DNA of 64,000 nt from Chenggangzhangella methanolivorans (GTDB lineage: Bacteria > Pseudomonadota > Alphaproteobacteria > Rhizobiales > Methylopilaceae), in the NCBI RefSeq assembly GCF_019797865.1, contig NZ_CP081869.1, forward strand, positions 4,230,501 through 4,294,500, read 5' to 3'. Below are positions 9,208 through 16,911 of this stretch, piece by piece. Positions within the stretch are counted from its first letter, which is position 1. Each line of letters begins with the position of its first letter. Below the pieces are notes generated by a model. That model did no database searches. It had not been told where the DNA came from and worked only from the letters and a program-made list of their open reading frames with translations. The translations under genes and the position numbers were made by a program.

Positions 9208-10572
9208 ATGCGCCTCACCATCGTCGGCCATCTGAAGGGCCAGCTCACCGTCGCCACCCGCATCGCCATGGACCGCGGCGCCGCCGTCGTCCATGCCGAG
9301 ACCGTCGAGCAGGCCCTGCGGACGCTCCGCGCCGGCCGCGGCGCCGACCTCATCATGATCGACGTCGCGCTCCCCGTGCGCGATCTCGTGGGCGCGCTCG
9401 AGGCCGAGCGCTTCCACATTCCGGTGGTCGCCTGCGGCGTCGACAACGACGCCCGCGCCGCAGTCGAGGCGATCCGCGCCGGCGCGAAAGAATACATCCC
9501 GCTTCCGCCCGACCCGGAGCTCATCGCCGCGGTGCTCGCCGCTGTCGCCGACGACGGCCGCGACATGGTGTTCCGCGATCCCTCGATGGTGTCGCTGGTG
9601 CAGCTGTCGACCCAGATCGCCGGCTCCTCGGCGTCCGTGCTCATCACCGGCGAAAGCGGCTCGGGCAAGGAGATGCTGGCCCGCCACGTCCATACGAAGA
9701 GCCCGCGCGCCAACGCGCCGTTCGTGTCGGTGAACTGCGCCGCGATCCCCGAGCAGTTGCTCGAAAGCGAGCTCTTCGGCCATGAGAAGGGCGCGTTCAC
9801 GGGCGCGACGGCGCGGCGCATCGGCAAGTTCGAGGAAGCGAGCGGCGGCACGCTGCTGCTCGACGAAATCTCCGAGATGGACGTGCGCCTTCAGGCCAAG
9901 CTGCTGCGCGCGCTGCAGGAGCGGGTGATCGACCGCGTCGGCGGCGGAAAGCCGGTTTCGGTCGACATCCGCGTGATCGCGACCTCGAACCGCAACCTCG
10001 CGGACGAGGTGAGGAAGGGCACGTTCCGCGAGGACCTGCTCTATCGCCTCAACGTCGTGAACCTGAAGATCCCGCCGCTGCGCGAGCGGCCCGCCGACGT
10101 GCTCGCGCTCGCCGCCCACTTCGCCAACAAATACGCCCGCATCAACGGCTTCCCGGTGCGCCCGCTCTCGGCGGAGGCCCGCGGCGAGCTCGCCCGCTCG
10201 CGTTTTCCCGGCAACGTCCGCGAGCTCGAGAACACGATCCACCGCGCCGTGCTGCTCGCGGCCGGCCCCGAGATCGGCGTCGAGGCGATCCGCACGCCCG
10301 ACGGCGCGCCGCTCGAACCTCAGGCCGCCCGCAGCCCCGCGGCCCGCGCGGCCGCGACCGCAGAAGAGGTGACGCGCTCCTTCGTCGGCCGCACGCTCGC
10401 CGACGTCGAGCGCGACCTGATCTTCGACACGCTCGGCCACACCCGCGGCAACCGCACGCATGCGGCCAACATCCTCGGCATCTCGATCCGGACGCTGAGG
10501 AACAAGCTCAACCAGTACGACGACGAGGGCTTCGCCGTGCCGCCGCCGCAGGCGGGCGTGGCGGCGGCCTGA
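9208..10572 (+). CDS. flbD: Sigma-54-dependent flagellar regulator FlbD
   Basis: A 454-residue NtrC-family activator. It has an N-terminal receiver-like domain (about 1-115, with ADLIMIDVALP and AGAKEYIPLPPDPELIAAVLA, nearly as in Caulobacter FlbD) and an AAA+ domain with Walker A GESGSGKE, the sigma-54 contact loop GAFTGA and Walker B GGTLLLDEIS. A C-terminal Fis-type HTH (GNRTHAANILGISIRTLRNKL) completes it. In Caulobacter FlbD activates late flagellar sigma-54 promoters and represses fliF. The ATG at 9208 has GAGGGGGAG upstream. It closes the fliF operon core; matching binding sites are proposed near 4.8, 5.38 and 16.87 kb. Intact. Confidence 0.95.
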   Translation: MRLTIVGHLKGQLTVATRIAMDRGAAVVHAETVEQALRTLRAGRGADLIMIDVALPVRDLVGALEAERFHIPVVACGVDNDARAAVEAIRAGAKEYIPLPPDPELIAAVLAAVADDGRDMVFRDPSMVSLVQLSTQIAGSSASVLITGESGSGKEMLARHVHTKSPRANAPFVSVNCAAIPEQLLESELFGHEKGAFTGATARRIGKFEEASGGTLLLDEISEMDVRLQAKLLRALQERVIDRVGGGKPVSVDIRVIATSNRNLADEVRKGTFREDLLYRLNVVNLKIPPLRERPADVLALAAHFANKYARINGFPVRPLSAEARGELARSRFPGNVRELENTIHRAVLLAAGPEIGVEAIRTPDGAPLEPQAARSPAARAAATAEEVTRSFVGRTLADVERDLIFDTLGHTRGNRTHAANILGISIRTLRNKLNQYDDEGFAVPPPQAGVAAA

Positions 10573-10585
10573 AGGGGAGAGTTCG

Positions 10586-10771
10586 ATGACCGACGCCTCG
10601 GGGGCGGCGATCGACTACGCCAAGGCGATCGCCGAGGCGAGCGCCTATCTGGCGACCCGCTCCGGTGGGGGACATGAGGCGGCGCGCAGCCGCTGGGGCC
10701 TCTGGGCGTCGCTGCGCCCGAGCGAGGATCTGCGCTACCCCGTGCCGGAGCTCGACCCGACGCGGCGGTGA
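10586..10771 (+). CDS. Small hypothetical protein in the flagellar operon
   Basis: A 61-residue protein with a strong GAAGGGGAG ribosome site 7 bases before its ATG, only 13 bases after flbD. The N-terminal half is helical (YAKAIAEASAYLATR), followed by RWGLWASLRPSEDLRYPVPEL. No family recognised. The operon position suggests a flagellar or regulatory role, but nothing in the sequence proves it. Intact. Confidence 0.5.
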   Translation: MTDASGAAIDYAKAIAEASAYLATRSGGGHEAARSRWGLWASLRPSEDLRYPVPELDPTRR

Positions 10772-10837
10772 GGGCAGGCTGCCGTCCGCCTTCCTGCCGG
10801 GCCATGGGGCGCGGCGGCATGTGAGCCGGACTGAGCT

Positions 10838-11707
10838 ATGACCGAGATGCCGCGCCGCGATCCCCGCGCGCTCGTCGACCTCGCTATCGAGCCGGTGGAC
10901 GCGCGCGACTATGCAAGGCTGCTCGCGGCTTTGGCCGAAGCGCCAGGCATCGTGGTGAACTACGCCGAGACCGGCTATGCAGCGCTGATCTCTGGTCCGG
11001 ATGAACTGACGCTGGACCGCTTGGTCCGCGACCTGAGAGAGACGTCCGGAATCCCTGTGCATTTCGGCGCTCCAGCCGTCGCCTATCGCGAGACTATTCT
11101 CCGTCCCGCGTCAGTCGACGTCACGAAAAGGGGGCAGGGCGCGTTCGCCCGCGTCGTCCTATCTCTAGAGCCGACACGAGGTGACCGCTGCTTCGTCAGC
11201 GAGGCGTCCGAGGGCGCGCTGCCGCCGGACCATGTCGCCGCGGTCGAAAGCGCTGTCGCAGAAGTTTTCGCCGCGGGAGTCGTGGCCGGTTTTCCGGTGG
11301 CTGGCGTTCTCGCCACCCTGCGCGACGGCGCTTGGCACGCGACGGACTCGTCTGCGAATGCGTTTCGCCTTGCGGCGCTCCATGGGCTACGCGAAGCGCT
11401 CACGAAGGCGGGCGCCGTTCTTCTCGAACCCTGCATGAGCGTTCGTGTGGTCGCCCCGTCGCCGGCGGTCGGCGCGGTCATGGCGGATCTGCGCTCGCGA
11501 AGAGGCAAGGAGATCCGAGGCGAACGACAGGCCGACGAGGCTATTGTGACGGCGGTCGTCCCGCTGCCCAACCTGTTCGGCTACGCCAACACGCTTCGGA
11601 GCATCACGAAGGGGCACGGCGCCGTCGAGATGACGTTCGCCCGTGACGAGGTCGTCAGCGACGATTCCGACGACCCGTTCGCGCCCGCGGCCGCGATGCG
11701 CGCCTGA
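10838..11707 (+). CDS. Orphan EF-G domain III-IV-V protein without a GTPase domain
   Basis: A 289-residue protein that aligns by eye to the C-terminal half of elongation factor G. Domain III is about 11-72 (LVDLAIEPVDARDYARLLAAL, then ISGPDELTLDRLVRDL), domain IV about 75-195 (APAVAYRETI, then GVVAGFPVAGVLATLRDG), and domain V about 196-272 (PCMSVRVVAPSPAVGAVMADL, SRRGKEIRGE, FGYANTLRSITKGHG). The domain IV tip keeps the His-x-x-Asp-Ser-Ser loop (H167, D170), which is important for translocation. No G1-G5 motifs or domain II exist here or in the 250 bases upstream, so it is not simply a broken fusA. Function unknown; ribosome binding is plausible. It starts 66 bases after the 61-residue gene and could be co-transcribed. 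Confidence 0.85.
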   Translation: MTEMPRRDPRALVDLAIEPVDARDYARLLAALAEAPGIVVNYAETGYAALISGPDELTLDRLVRDLRETSGIPVHFGAPAVAYRETILRPASVDVTKRGQGAFARVVLSLEPTRGDRCFVSEASEGALPPDHVAAVESAVAEVFAAGVVAGFPVAGVLATLRDGAWHATDSSANAFRLAALHGLREALTKAGAVLLEPCMSVRVVAPSPAVGAVMADLRSRRGKEIRGERQADEAIVTAVVPLPNLFGYANTLRSITKGHGAVEMTFARDEVVSDDSDDPFAPAAAMRA

Positions 11708-11722
11708 GCCCTCAGATCTGAT

Positions 11723-12970
11723 CTAACCCGTCTCGCCCACCACGCGGTCGCGGCCGAGGCGCTTGGCTTCGTAGAGGCGCTTGTCGGCCTTGGCGACCAG
11801 GTCGCGGAGGTCGCCGCCGCCGAAGTTCGACGTCGCGACGCCGACGCTCATCGTCACCTGACGGCCGCAGGCCTTGGCGACGTCCTCGGCGACAGCGAGG
11901 CGCAGCCGTTCGGCGACGTCGACGGCCTCCTGGCGTCCGACGCCGCGCAGCAGAAGCGCGAACTCCTCGCCGCCGTAGCGGAACACGAGGTCGCCGTCGC
12001 GCAAATGCGCCTCGAGCGCCCGGCCGAGCGCGCGCAGCACCGCGTCGCCGGCGTCGTGGCCGCCCTCGTCGTTGATCTCCTTGAAACGGTCGACGTCCGC
12101 CATCGCGACCGCGACCGGGCGCGCGTCGATCGCCGGCCGCTCCAGCCAGTCCCGGCGCAGCTGCTCGAACGCGGCGCGGTTCTTTACGCCGGTGAGCTCG
12201 TCGGTGTGGGCGCGCTCGAGCAGATCCTCGTAGCGGCTGCGATAGGTGAGCGCCTGGAACACGTCCCGGATCGGGCGCGGCCGTCGGGGCTCGGCGGCCG
12301 GCTCCAGCACGACGAGGTAGAAGCCCATCAGCAGGCTGTAGAGCGCCGCGGCCCCGACCTTGGCCACCCAGCCCCCGGTCAGCGCCTCGAAGGGCGTGCC
12401 CGTGACCCAGTGCAGCACGGGGAAGAAGGCGAGCTGGTCGAAGCTGAGCACGATCGCCGACCCGATGAAGGCGCTCGCCACGACGTTGCGCGCGAACACG
12501 CGCGACAGCCGTTCGTAGATGAGGATCAAGAGGATGCAGTCGACGAACAGGAGCAGCGTGCCCCAGACCATCAATGTGCCGATCTGGTCGAGGAACTTGA
12601 GGTCCGGCGCATAGCCCGGCATCTGCACGACGTCGGAATGAAACCGCAGGATCAGCGCGAGCACGACGAGCAGCATGTTGCCGATCAGCAGGCCGTAGAT
12701 CGGCTGCCGCACCGTCTCCGCGTCCTCGCGGATGTAGAGCAGCAGGAACATCATCAGCTTGCCGGAGAACAGCACCGTGGAGCCCGGCGACAGCAGGCCG
12801 AACGGCAGCTCGATGAAGAACACCGCCGCCAGATAGGTCTCGAGGAAGTGCATCACCCCGAGCGCGCAGACGAACAGGCCGACGCCGTAAGTCTTGCGGG
12901 CGCGCAACAGCGCGGACATCACGCCGAAATAGACCAGCGCCTGAACGGAAAGCAACGCGACGCCGGCCAT
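11723..12970 (-). CDS. Membrane-bound diguanylate cyclase (GGDEF)
   Basis: A 415-residue protein that makes cyclic di-GMP. The N-terminal ~230 residues hold roughly seven hydrophobic helices (sensor unknown). The C-terminal GGDEF domain begins AHTDELTGVKNRAAFEQL, with active-site GGEEF at 333-337 and an RDGD inhibitory I-site five residues before it, so it should be active and product-inhibited. There is no EAL domain. It faces the flagellar operon and might link c-di-GMP to motility; that link is inference from position only. Confidence 0.9.
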   Translation of the reverse strand: MAGVALLSVQALVYFGVMSALLRARKTYGVGLFVCALGVMHFLETYLAAVFFIELPFGLLSPGSTVLFSGKLMMFLLLYIREDAETVRQPIYGLLIGNMLLVVLALILRFHSDVVQMPGYAPDLKFLDQIGTLMVWGTLLLFVDCILLILIYERLSRVFARNVVASAFIGSAIVLSFDQLAFFPVLHWVTGTPFEALTGGWVAKVGAAALYSLLMGFYLVVLEPAAEPRRPRPIRDVFQALTYRSRYEDLLERAHTDELTGVKNRAAFEQLRRDWLERPAIDARPVAVAMADVDRFKEINDEGGHDAGDAVLRALGRALEAHLRDGDLVFRYGGEEFALLLRGVGRQEAVDVAERLRLAVAEDVAKACGRQVTMSVGVATSNFGGGDLRDLVAKADKRLYEAKRLGRDRVVGETG

Positions 12971-13066
12971 TTGCAGATTATCTCGACGAGAACCGCGGCG
13001 CCTGGCGGGCGCCGCGCCGGGGCTAACAGGCCCTGACGGCCGAGATTATCACGCCGCGTCGCGAGA

Positions 13067-13567
13067 TTAAACGCCGCGTCGGCGCAAGCGGATGAAAGCG
13101 TAAAGGAAAAGCGCGCCGAGGCCTGTGAAGAACGCGATGTTGAAATAGGGCGTCACGCCGTCGGCGGGATCCCAGCGGCGGACGTTGGTGGCGTTCGGGA
13201 ACCACGAGAACAGGTGGACGCGCCAGCCGTATTTCGTGACGAGCGCGACGCCGCGCTCCTGCGCGATCGAGGAGGCGATCGCCTGCTCGTCGGCGGAGTT
13301 GAACTTGAGGTAGGGCGGAAAGCCCCAGCCGGTGTCCTCGTTGCGGTAGACCCGCGGGCTTTTGTCGTCGACGTCTTCGGCGAAGATGTAGAACACGTCG
13401 CGGCTCGCCCCGACGTTCTCGCCGCCGCCCACCGGCTTGCCGCTGGCGTCGACCCTGCGGACCTCGGTGTTGACGATCCGGACCACGTCGTGGCGCGGCA
13501 GCACGTAGTGCAGGAAGGCGCCGACCGGCGCGAGGACGAGCAGGGCGACGATAAGCAGGACGCGCAA
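13067..13567 (-). CDS. DUF1523 family membrane protein
   Basis: A 166-residue protein with an N-terminal TM/signal anchor (LLIVALLVLAPVGAFLHYVL), a periplasmic domain carrying PRHDVVRIVNTEVRR, FYIFAEDVDDKSPRVYRNEDTGWGFP and WRVHLFSWFPNATNVR, and a C-terminal TM helix (NIAFFTGLGALFLYAFIRL). These are hallmarks of the alphaproteobacterial DUF1523 family, function unknown. It stands alone between the cyclase and the sulfotransferase-like gene on the same strand. Intact. Confidence 0.8.
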   Translation of the reverse strand: MRVLLIVALLVLAPVGAFLHYVLPRHDVVRIVNTEVRRVDASGKPVGGGENVGASRDVFYIFAEDVDDKSPRVYRNEDTGWGFPPYLKFNSADEQAIASSIAQERGVALVTKYGWRVHLFSWFPNATNVRRWDPADGVTPYFNIAFFTGLGALFLYAFIRLRRRGV

Positions 13568-13671
13568 CGAGGTTCTCCGGACGAGCGGGGAGGGCTTGAG
13601 GCTGATATTGGATCTCGCCGCCCGCGCGCCAAACGCTCCGCGACCGAAAACCGCCGGCGCGAGGACAGGAC

Positions 13672-14739
13672 TTAGTCCGCCAGCGCGGCTTTTCGCAGAC
13701 GTTTCGCCTTTTTGGCGTCGGCGAGAAGGGCCAGCCGGTCGACGGCGGTCATGATCAGGTCTTCGAGCTCGTCGAGCTCGGGCTTTGAGGCTTTGGCGGG
13801 CTCGAACATCGAGCGCGCGTAGGTCCTAGGCGGATAGAGCTCCGCCCAGCTTCGGCCGAACCGGGCCCGCGCGAAGCGTTCGTTGGTCGGGGCGTATTGC
13901 GAGCGGATGCGCTCGTAGGCCGTCTGATCAAGCGCCACATAGGGCGTCCTGTCGTAGCCTAGGCGCTGGCAGCGCTGCTTGAAGTCGGCGTAGACGGGAC
14001 CGAACCCGTTAAGGCTCATGAGCTTGGGTCCCGCCCGCCGCATGATCTCTTGCGCGGCGTAGACGGACTTCGCCCCGGCGTTGGGATTGCGCAGCTGCAC
14101 GTCCTCGAGCGTGGCGTCGTCCGAAATCCCGCAGCGTCGGATGAAGTCGCGTTCAAGCCCGGCCTTCGCCGCCTGCTCGAAGGAGACGACCTGGAGCTCG
14201 CAGCGCGGCTCGTCGACGAACCGCCTGAGGTAGCGCTCGGGATCCGCGCCGCCGCTCTCCGCCGCTTCGGCGCAGAACGCCTCGAAGGAGATGAGGCGCG
14301 ACATCCGCTTCTGGCTCTGCACGTATTTGGAGTTCAGCCAGGCCGGCTGGTCGCGCACATAGGCGATCACCACCACGCGATAGCCGCGCTTCTCGAAGAA
14401 GGTCAGGATGCGCGGGAACATCTCGCGCACCGTGAACGAGTTGCAGAACATCTCGCTCGACAGCAGCACGTCCATGCCCGCCTTGCAGGCGATGTCGTCG
14501 ATCTCGCTCCAGAGCATCGCGCCCGGCTTCAGGTCGCCGTTGCGGCGGATCTCCGGGCGCGTCCCGAGGTCCTGATGATTGCGGGCCGGCCTGCCATGCT
14601 CGCCGATGAGCAGCGGGAAGTAGAGCCCCAGCTCGACGAGGCGCTCGTAGTTCGTTCGGCAGAAATGCTGGATCGAGGTTGAGCCCGTCTTATGCGGGCC
14701 GATATGGAGATAAGCCGTCGGTCGGCGGCCGGGACCCAT
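13672..14739 (-). CDS. Sulfotransferase-like P-loop protein
   Basis: About 355 residues. The N terminus has a 5'-phosphosulfate-binding loop, HIGPHKTGSTSIQ, typical of sulfotransferase-fold proteins. Later segments VLLSSEMFCNSF and VVVIAYVRDQPAWLNS resemble the second (3'-phosphate-binding) motif. Such proteins often modify surface polysaccharides or lipids with PAPS as donor; the acceptor is unknown. The start is ambiguous: ATG 14739 just before the P-loop fits best; the longer form starts at 14787. The C terminus is Lys/Arg-rich. It is divergent from the DUF1345 gene. Confidence 0.6.
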   Translation of the reverse strand: MGPGRRPTAYLHIGPHKTGSTSIQHFCRTNYERLVELGLYFPLLIGEHGRPARNHQDLGTRPEIRRNGDLKPGAMLWSEIDDIACKAGMDVLLSSEMFCNSFTVREMFPRILTFFEKRGYRVVVIAYVRDQPAWLNSKYVQSQKRMSRLISFEAFCAEAAESGGADPERYLRRFVDEPRCELQVVSFEQAAKAGLERDFIRRCGISDDATLEDVQLRNPNAGAKSVYAAQEIMRRAGPKLMSLNGFGPVYADFKQRCQRLGYDRTPYVALDQTAYERIRSQYAPTNERFARARFGRSWAELYPPRTYARSMFEPAKASKPELDELEDLIMTAVDRLALLADAKKAKRLRKAALAD

Positions 14740-14822
14740 CGAGACGCGCTCCGTCGGCGGCCTGCCCCCCACGGACCGTCTCGCCACCCAAAGTGGTATT
14801 CGACAGGGGCGTCGGGAGCCAA

Positions 14823-15440
14823 ATGAAGAACGGCTTGCGAGGCCATGCTCTCCGCTTTGTGATCTGCGCGGCGATCGGGACGGCCGCGGGCGTGGCCGCG
14901 CGGCTTGCGACCGGAACCCCGAACGCGCTCGCGTTGGGATGGGACGCCGCCGCGATCTCCTATACGGCGCATGTCTGGGCGACCCTGCTTCCGGCCTCGG
15001 CCGACGAGATGGTGGCGTGGTCGGGCCAGGAGGACGAAGGCCGCTGGGCGATCACGCTCCTGCTCACCGCGGCGGCGGCCGCGAGCGGTGTGGCGGTGTT
15101 CGACATGGCCTCGCAGGGCGCCGCGGCGCTTGCGGCGCTCACGATCCTCTGCTCCTGGACGCTCGTCCACACGGTGTTCGCCGCCCATTACGCGCACCGC
15201 TGCTTCTCGGGCGGGCCGAAGTCGCCCGGCCTCGACTTCCCGGGAGAACGGCCGCGCTTCTCCGACTTCGCCTACTACTCGTTCACGATCGGCATGACGT
15301 TCCAGACCTCGGACGTCGACACGCGGTCCGGCGAGATGCGCAGGCTGACGCTGGTTCACAGCGTGGTGTCGTTCATCTTCAACACGGTGATTATCGCGAT
15401 CAGCGTCGGACTCGCGGGCGGCCTGATCGGCGGGAACTGA
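14823..15440 (+). CDS. DUF1345 membrane protein
   Basis: A 205-residue integral membrane protein with about five TM helices and the DUF1345 signature HTVFAAHYAHRCF, then DFAYYSFTIGMTFQTSDVD and a C-terminal hydrophobic helix. GGGAGCC sits just before the ATG. The family is widespread and of unknown function. It converges with the FAD monooxygenase gene; their stops are only a few bases apart. Intact. Confidence 0.85.
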   Translation: MKNGLRGHALRFVICAAIGTAAGVAARLATGTPNALALGWDAAAISYTAHVWATLLPASADEMVAWSGQEDEGRWAITLLLTAAAAASGVAVFDMASQGAAALAALTILCSWTLVHTVFAAHYAHRCFSGGPKSPGLDFPGERPRFSDFAYYSFTIGMTFQTSDVDTRSGEMRRLTLVHSVVSFIFNTVIIAISVGLAGGLIGGN

Positions 15441-15443
15441 TCG

Positions 15444-16619
15444 TCACCCGCGCCCGACCTCGCCGGCGACGAGCCGCGCGAGCAGCCGATCGACCACGGG
15501 CAATCGCGACAGCGGGGCGGCGAGCCGGTCGCGCAGCAGCGGCAGGAGCCGGCTGTCGGACTGGTAGACCGGCGTGAACAGCCGGCTGAACGCCTGATAG
15601 AGCCGCACATGCCCGCGCCGGGCCGCCGCATAGGCGGCCGCGGCCTCGGTCGGGTCGCGGGCCTCGGCGAAGGCGCGTCCGAGCGCCTCGGCGTCGAGCA
15701 GCGCCATATTTGCGCCCTGGCCGAGCTGCGGGCTCGTCGAGTGGGCCGCGTCGCCGATCACCGCGAAGCGCTCGCCGAACGGCCGCGCGAGCGTGTGGTG
15801 GCCGTAGGTCGCAAGAATCAGCTCGTCGGGATGCTGGATGTTCGCGATCGCCGTCGCGGCCGCCGGCCAAAGCGTCGCGACCTCATCTTTCCACGCTTCG
15901 AGGCCGCGCGCGCGCCACTGCCCGTAGGCCGCCGGCTTCAGGCTCCAGAAGAAGGCGGCCAGCGGCGCGTCCTCGCCAAACCGCCGGCCGATCGGCAGCA
16001 GCCCGACCATGCGCCTGGCGGCCTCGTAGCGCTGTTCGAGCGCGGTCTCGTCGAAGGGCGCGCCGGGCCAAGCGACGTCGCTCCAGAGCGCGCCATAGGC
16101 GAGCGCGCGGCGACGGTCCGAAAAACCCGCCGAGAGCGGCGAGCGCGAGCCGGCCGCGTCGATCGCCGCGTCGAAGGGCCCGAGAACGCGGCCGGATTTC
16201 GCCACAAGGCTCGGCCGGCCGTCCGCGCCGCGTTCCAGACGGTCGATCTCGAAACCGGTCTCGAAGGTGACGCCGTCCTGCCGCTGGGCGGCGTCCAGCA
16301 GCGCGCCGAACAGCGCCGAGCGGTGGACGCCGAGCCCTTCGCGGCCGAGCGCGCGATAGCGCACGTCGAGCACGGTCCGGCCGCTGGCCTCGCCGAACAG
16401 CCGGCGGATCGGACGGCCATGGGCGGCGACCGCCTCGCCGAGACCGAGCGCCTCGAGCGCCGAAAAGCCGGTCGGCTGCACGATCAGGCCGGACCCGACC
16501 GGACGCGGCGAGCCGAAACGCTCGACGACGACGACGCGATGGCCTGCGCGCGCCAGAAACAGCGCCGCCGCGAGGCCGCCGATCCCGGCCCCGGCCACGG
16601 CGATCTCCAGACGGGCCAT
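15444..16619 (-). CDS. FAD-dependent monooxygenase (PHBH fold)
   Basis: A 391-residue flavoprotein hydroxylase. It has the N-terminal dinucleotide fold GAGIGGLAAALFLARAG, a middle DAAIDAAGSRSPLS segment (DG-type motif region), and the FAD ribityl-binding motif VIGDAAHSTSPQLGQGANMA. NAD(P)H-driven hydroxylation of an aromatic or other small molecule is expected; the substrate cannot be read from the sequence. The length is typical. No catabolic neighbours give a clue. Intact. Confidence 0.82.
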   Translation of the reverse strand: MARLEIAVAGAGIGGLAAALFLARAGHRVVVVERFGSPRPVGSGLIVQPTGFSALEALGLGEAVAAHGRPIRRLFGEASGRTVLDVRYRALGREGLGVHRSALFGALLDAAQRQDGVTFETGFEIDRLERGADGRPSLVAKSGRVLGPFDAAIDAAGSRSPLSAGFSDRRRALAYGALWSDVAWPGAPFDETALEQRYEAARRMVGLLPIGRRFGEDAPLAAFFWSLKPAAYGQWRARGLEAWKDEVATLWPAAATAIANIQHPDELILATYGHHTLARPFGERFAVIGDAAHSTSPQLGQGANMALLDAEALGRAFAEARDPTEAAAAYAAARRGHVRLYQAFSRLFTPVYQSDSRLLPLLRDRLAAPLSRLPVVDRLLARLVAGEVGRG

Positions 16620-16691
16620 GCGATGCTTCCTCCGATATGCGCCGAGGCTGGGCGCTAAGGCTGGGCGCCAAGGCGCCGACGACCGCCGCCC

Positions 16692-16785
16692 GTCATGCCC
16701 GCGCCTTCGCGCGGGTATCCACGACTTCGGCGTCGGGCGCTACGGTCTCCGGACGTCGTGGATGCCCGGCTCCTCCGGGCCTGAC
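16692..16785. repeat. Intergenic palindromic (REP-like) element
   Basis: A 94-base inverted repeat: GTCA-GCCCGCGC-hairpin-ATCCACGAC on the left and GTCGTGGAT-GCCCGG-hairpin-CCTGAC on the right. Each arm has its own small GC hairpin. The layout is like the mobile palindromic elements common between alphaproteobacterial genes. No coding sequence. Confidence 0.6.
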
Positions 16786-16839
16786 GGCGTCGTTTCCTGC
16801 GCCGTCAGGTCGATGGCCGCGACTTCGTTACCGGATCCG

Positions 16840-16880
16840 TTAACTCCCCGCTAACCATGCGCCCGGCAATTTCTGCCGAG
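16840..16880 (+). promoter_or_regulatory. flhA promoter: CtrA-type box plus FlbD-like inverted repeat
   Basis: TTAACTCCCCGCTAAC (16840-16855) matches the CtrA box TTAA-N7-TTAAC at all but one position. CCCGGCAATTTCTGCCGAG (16862-16880) follows. Order, spacing and the linking ACCATGCGCC are shared with the fliF promoter. It lies 32-72 bases before the flhA ATG. Confidence 0.7.
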
Positions 16881-16911
16881 CGCGATTTGGCGTTGCGCGG
16901 TGGGGTATCGC

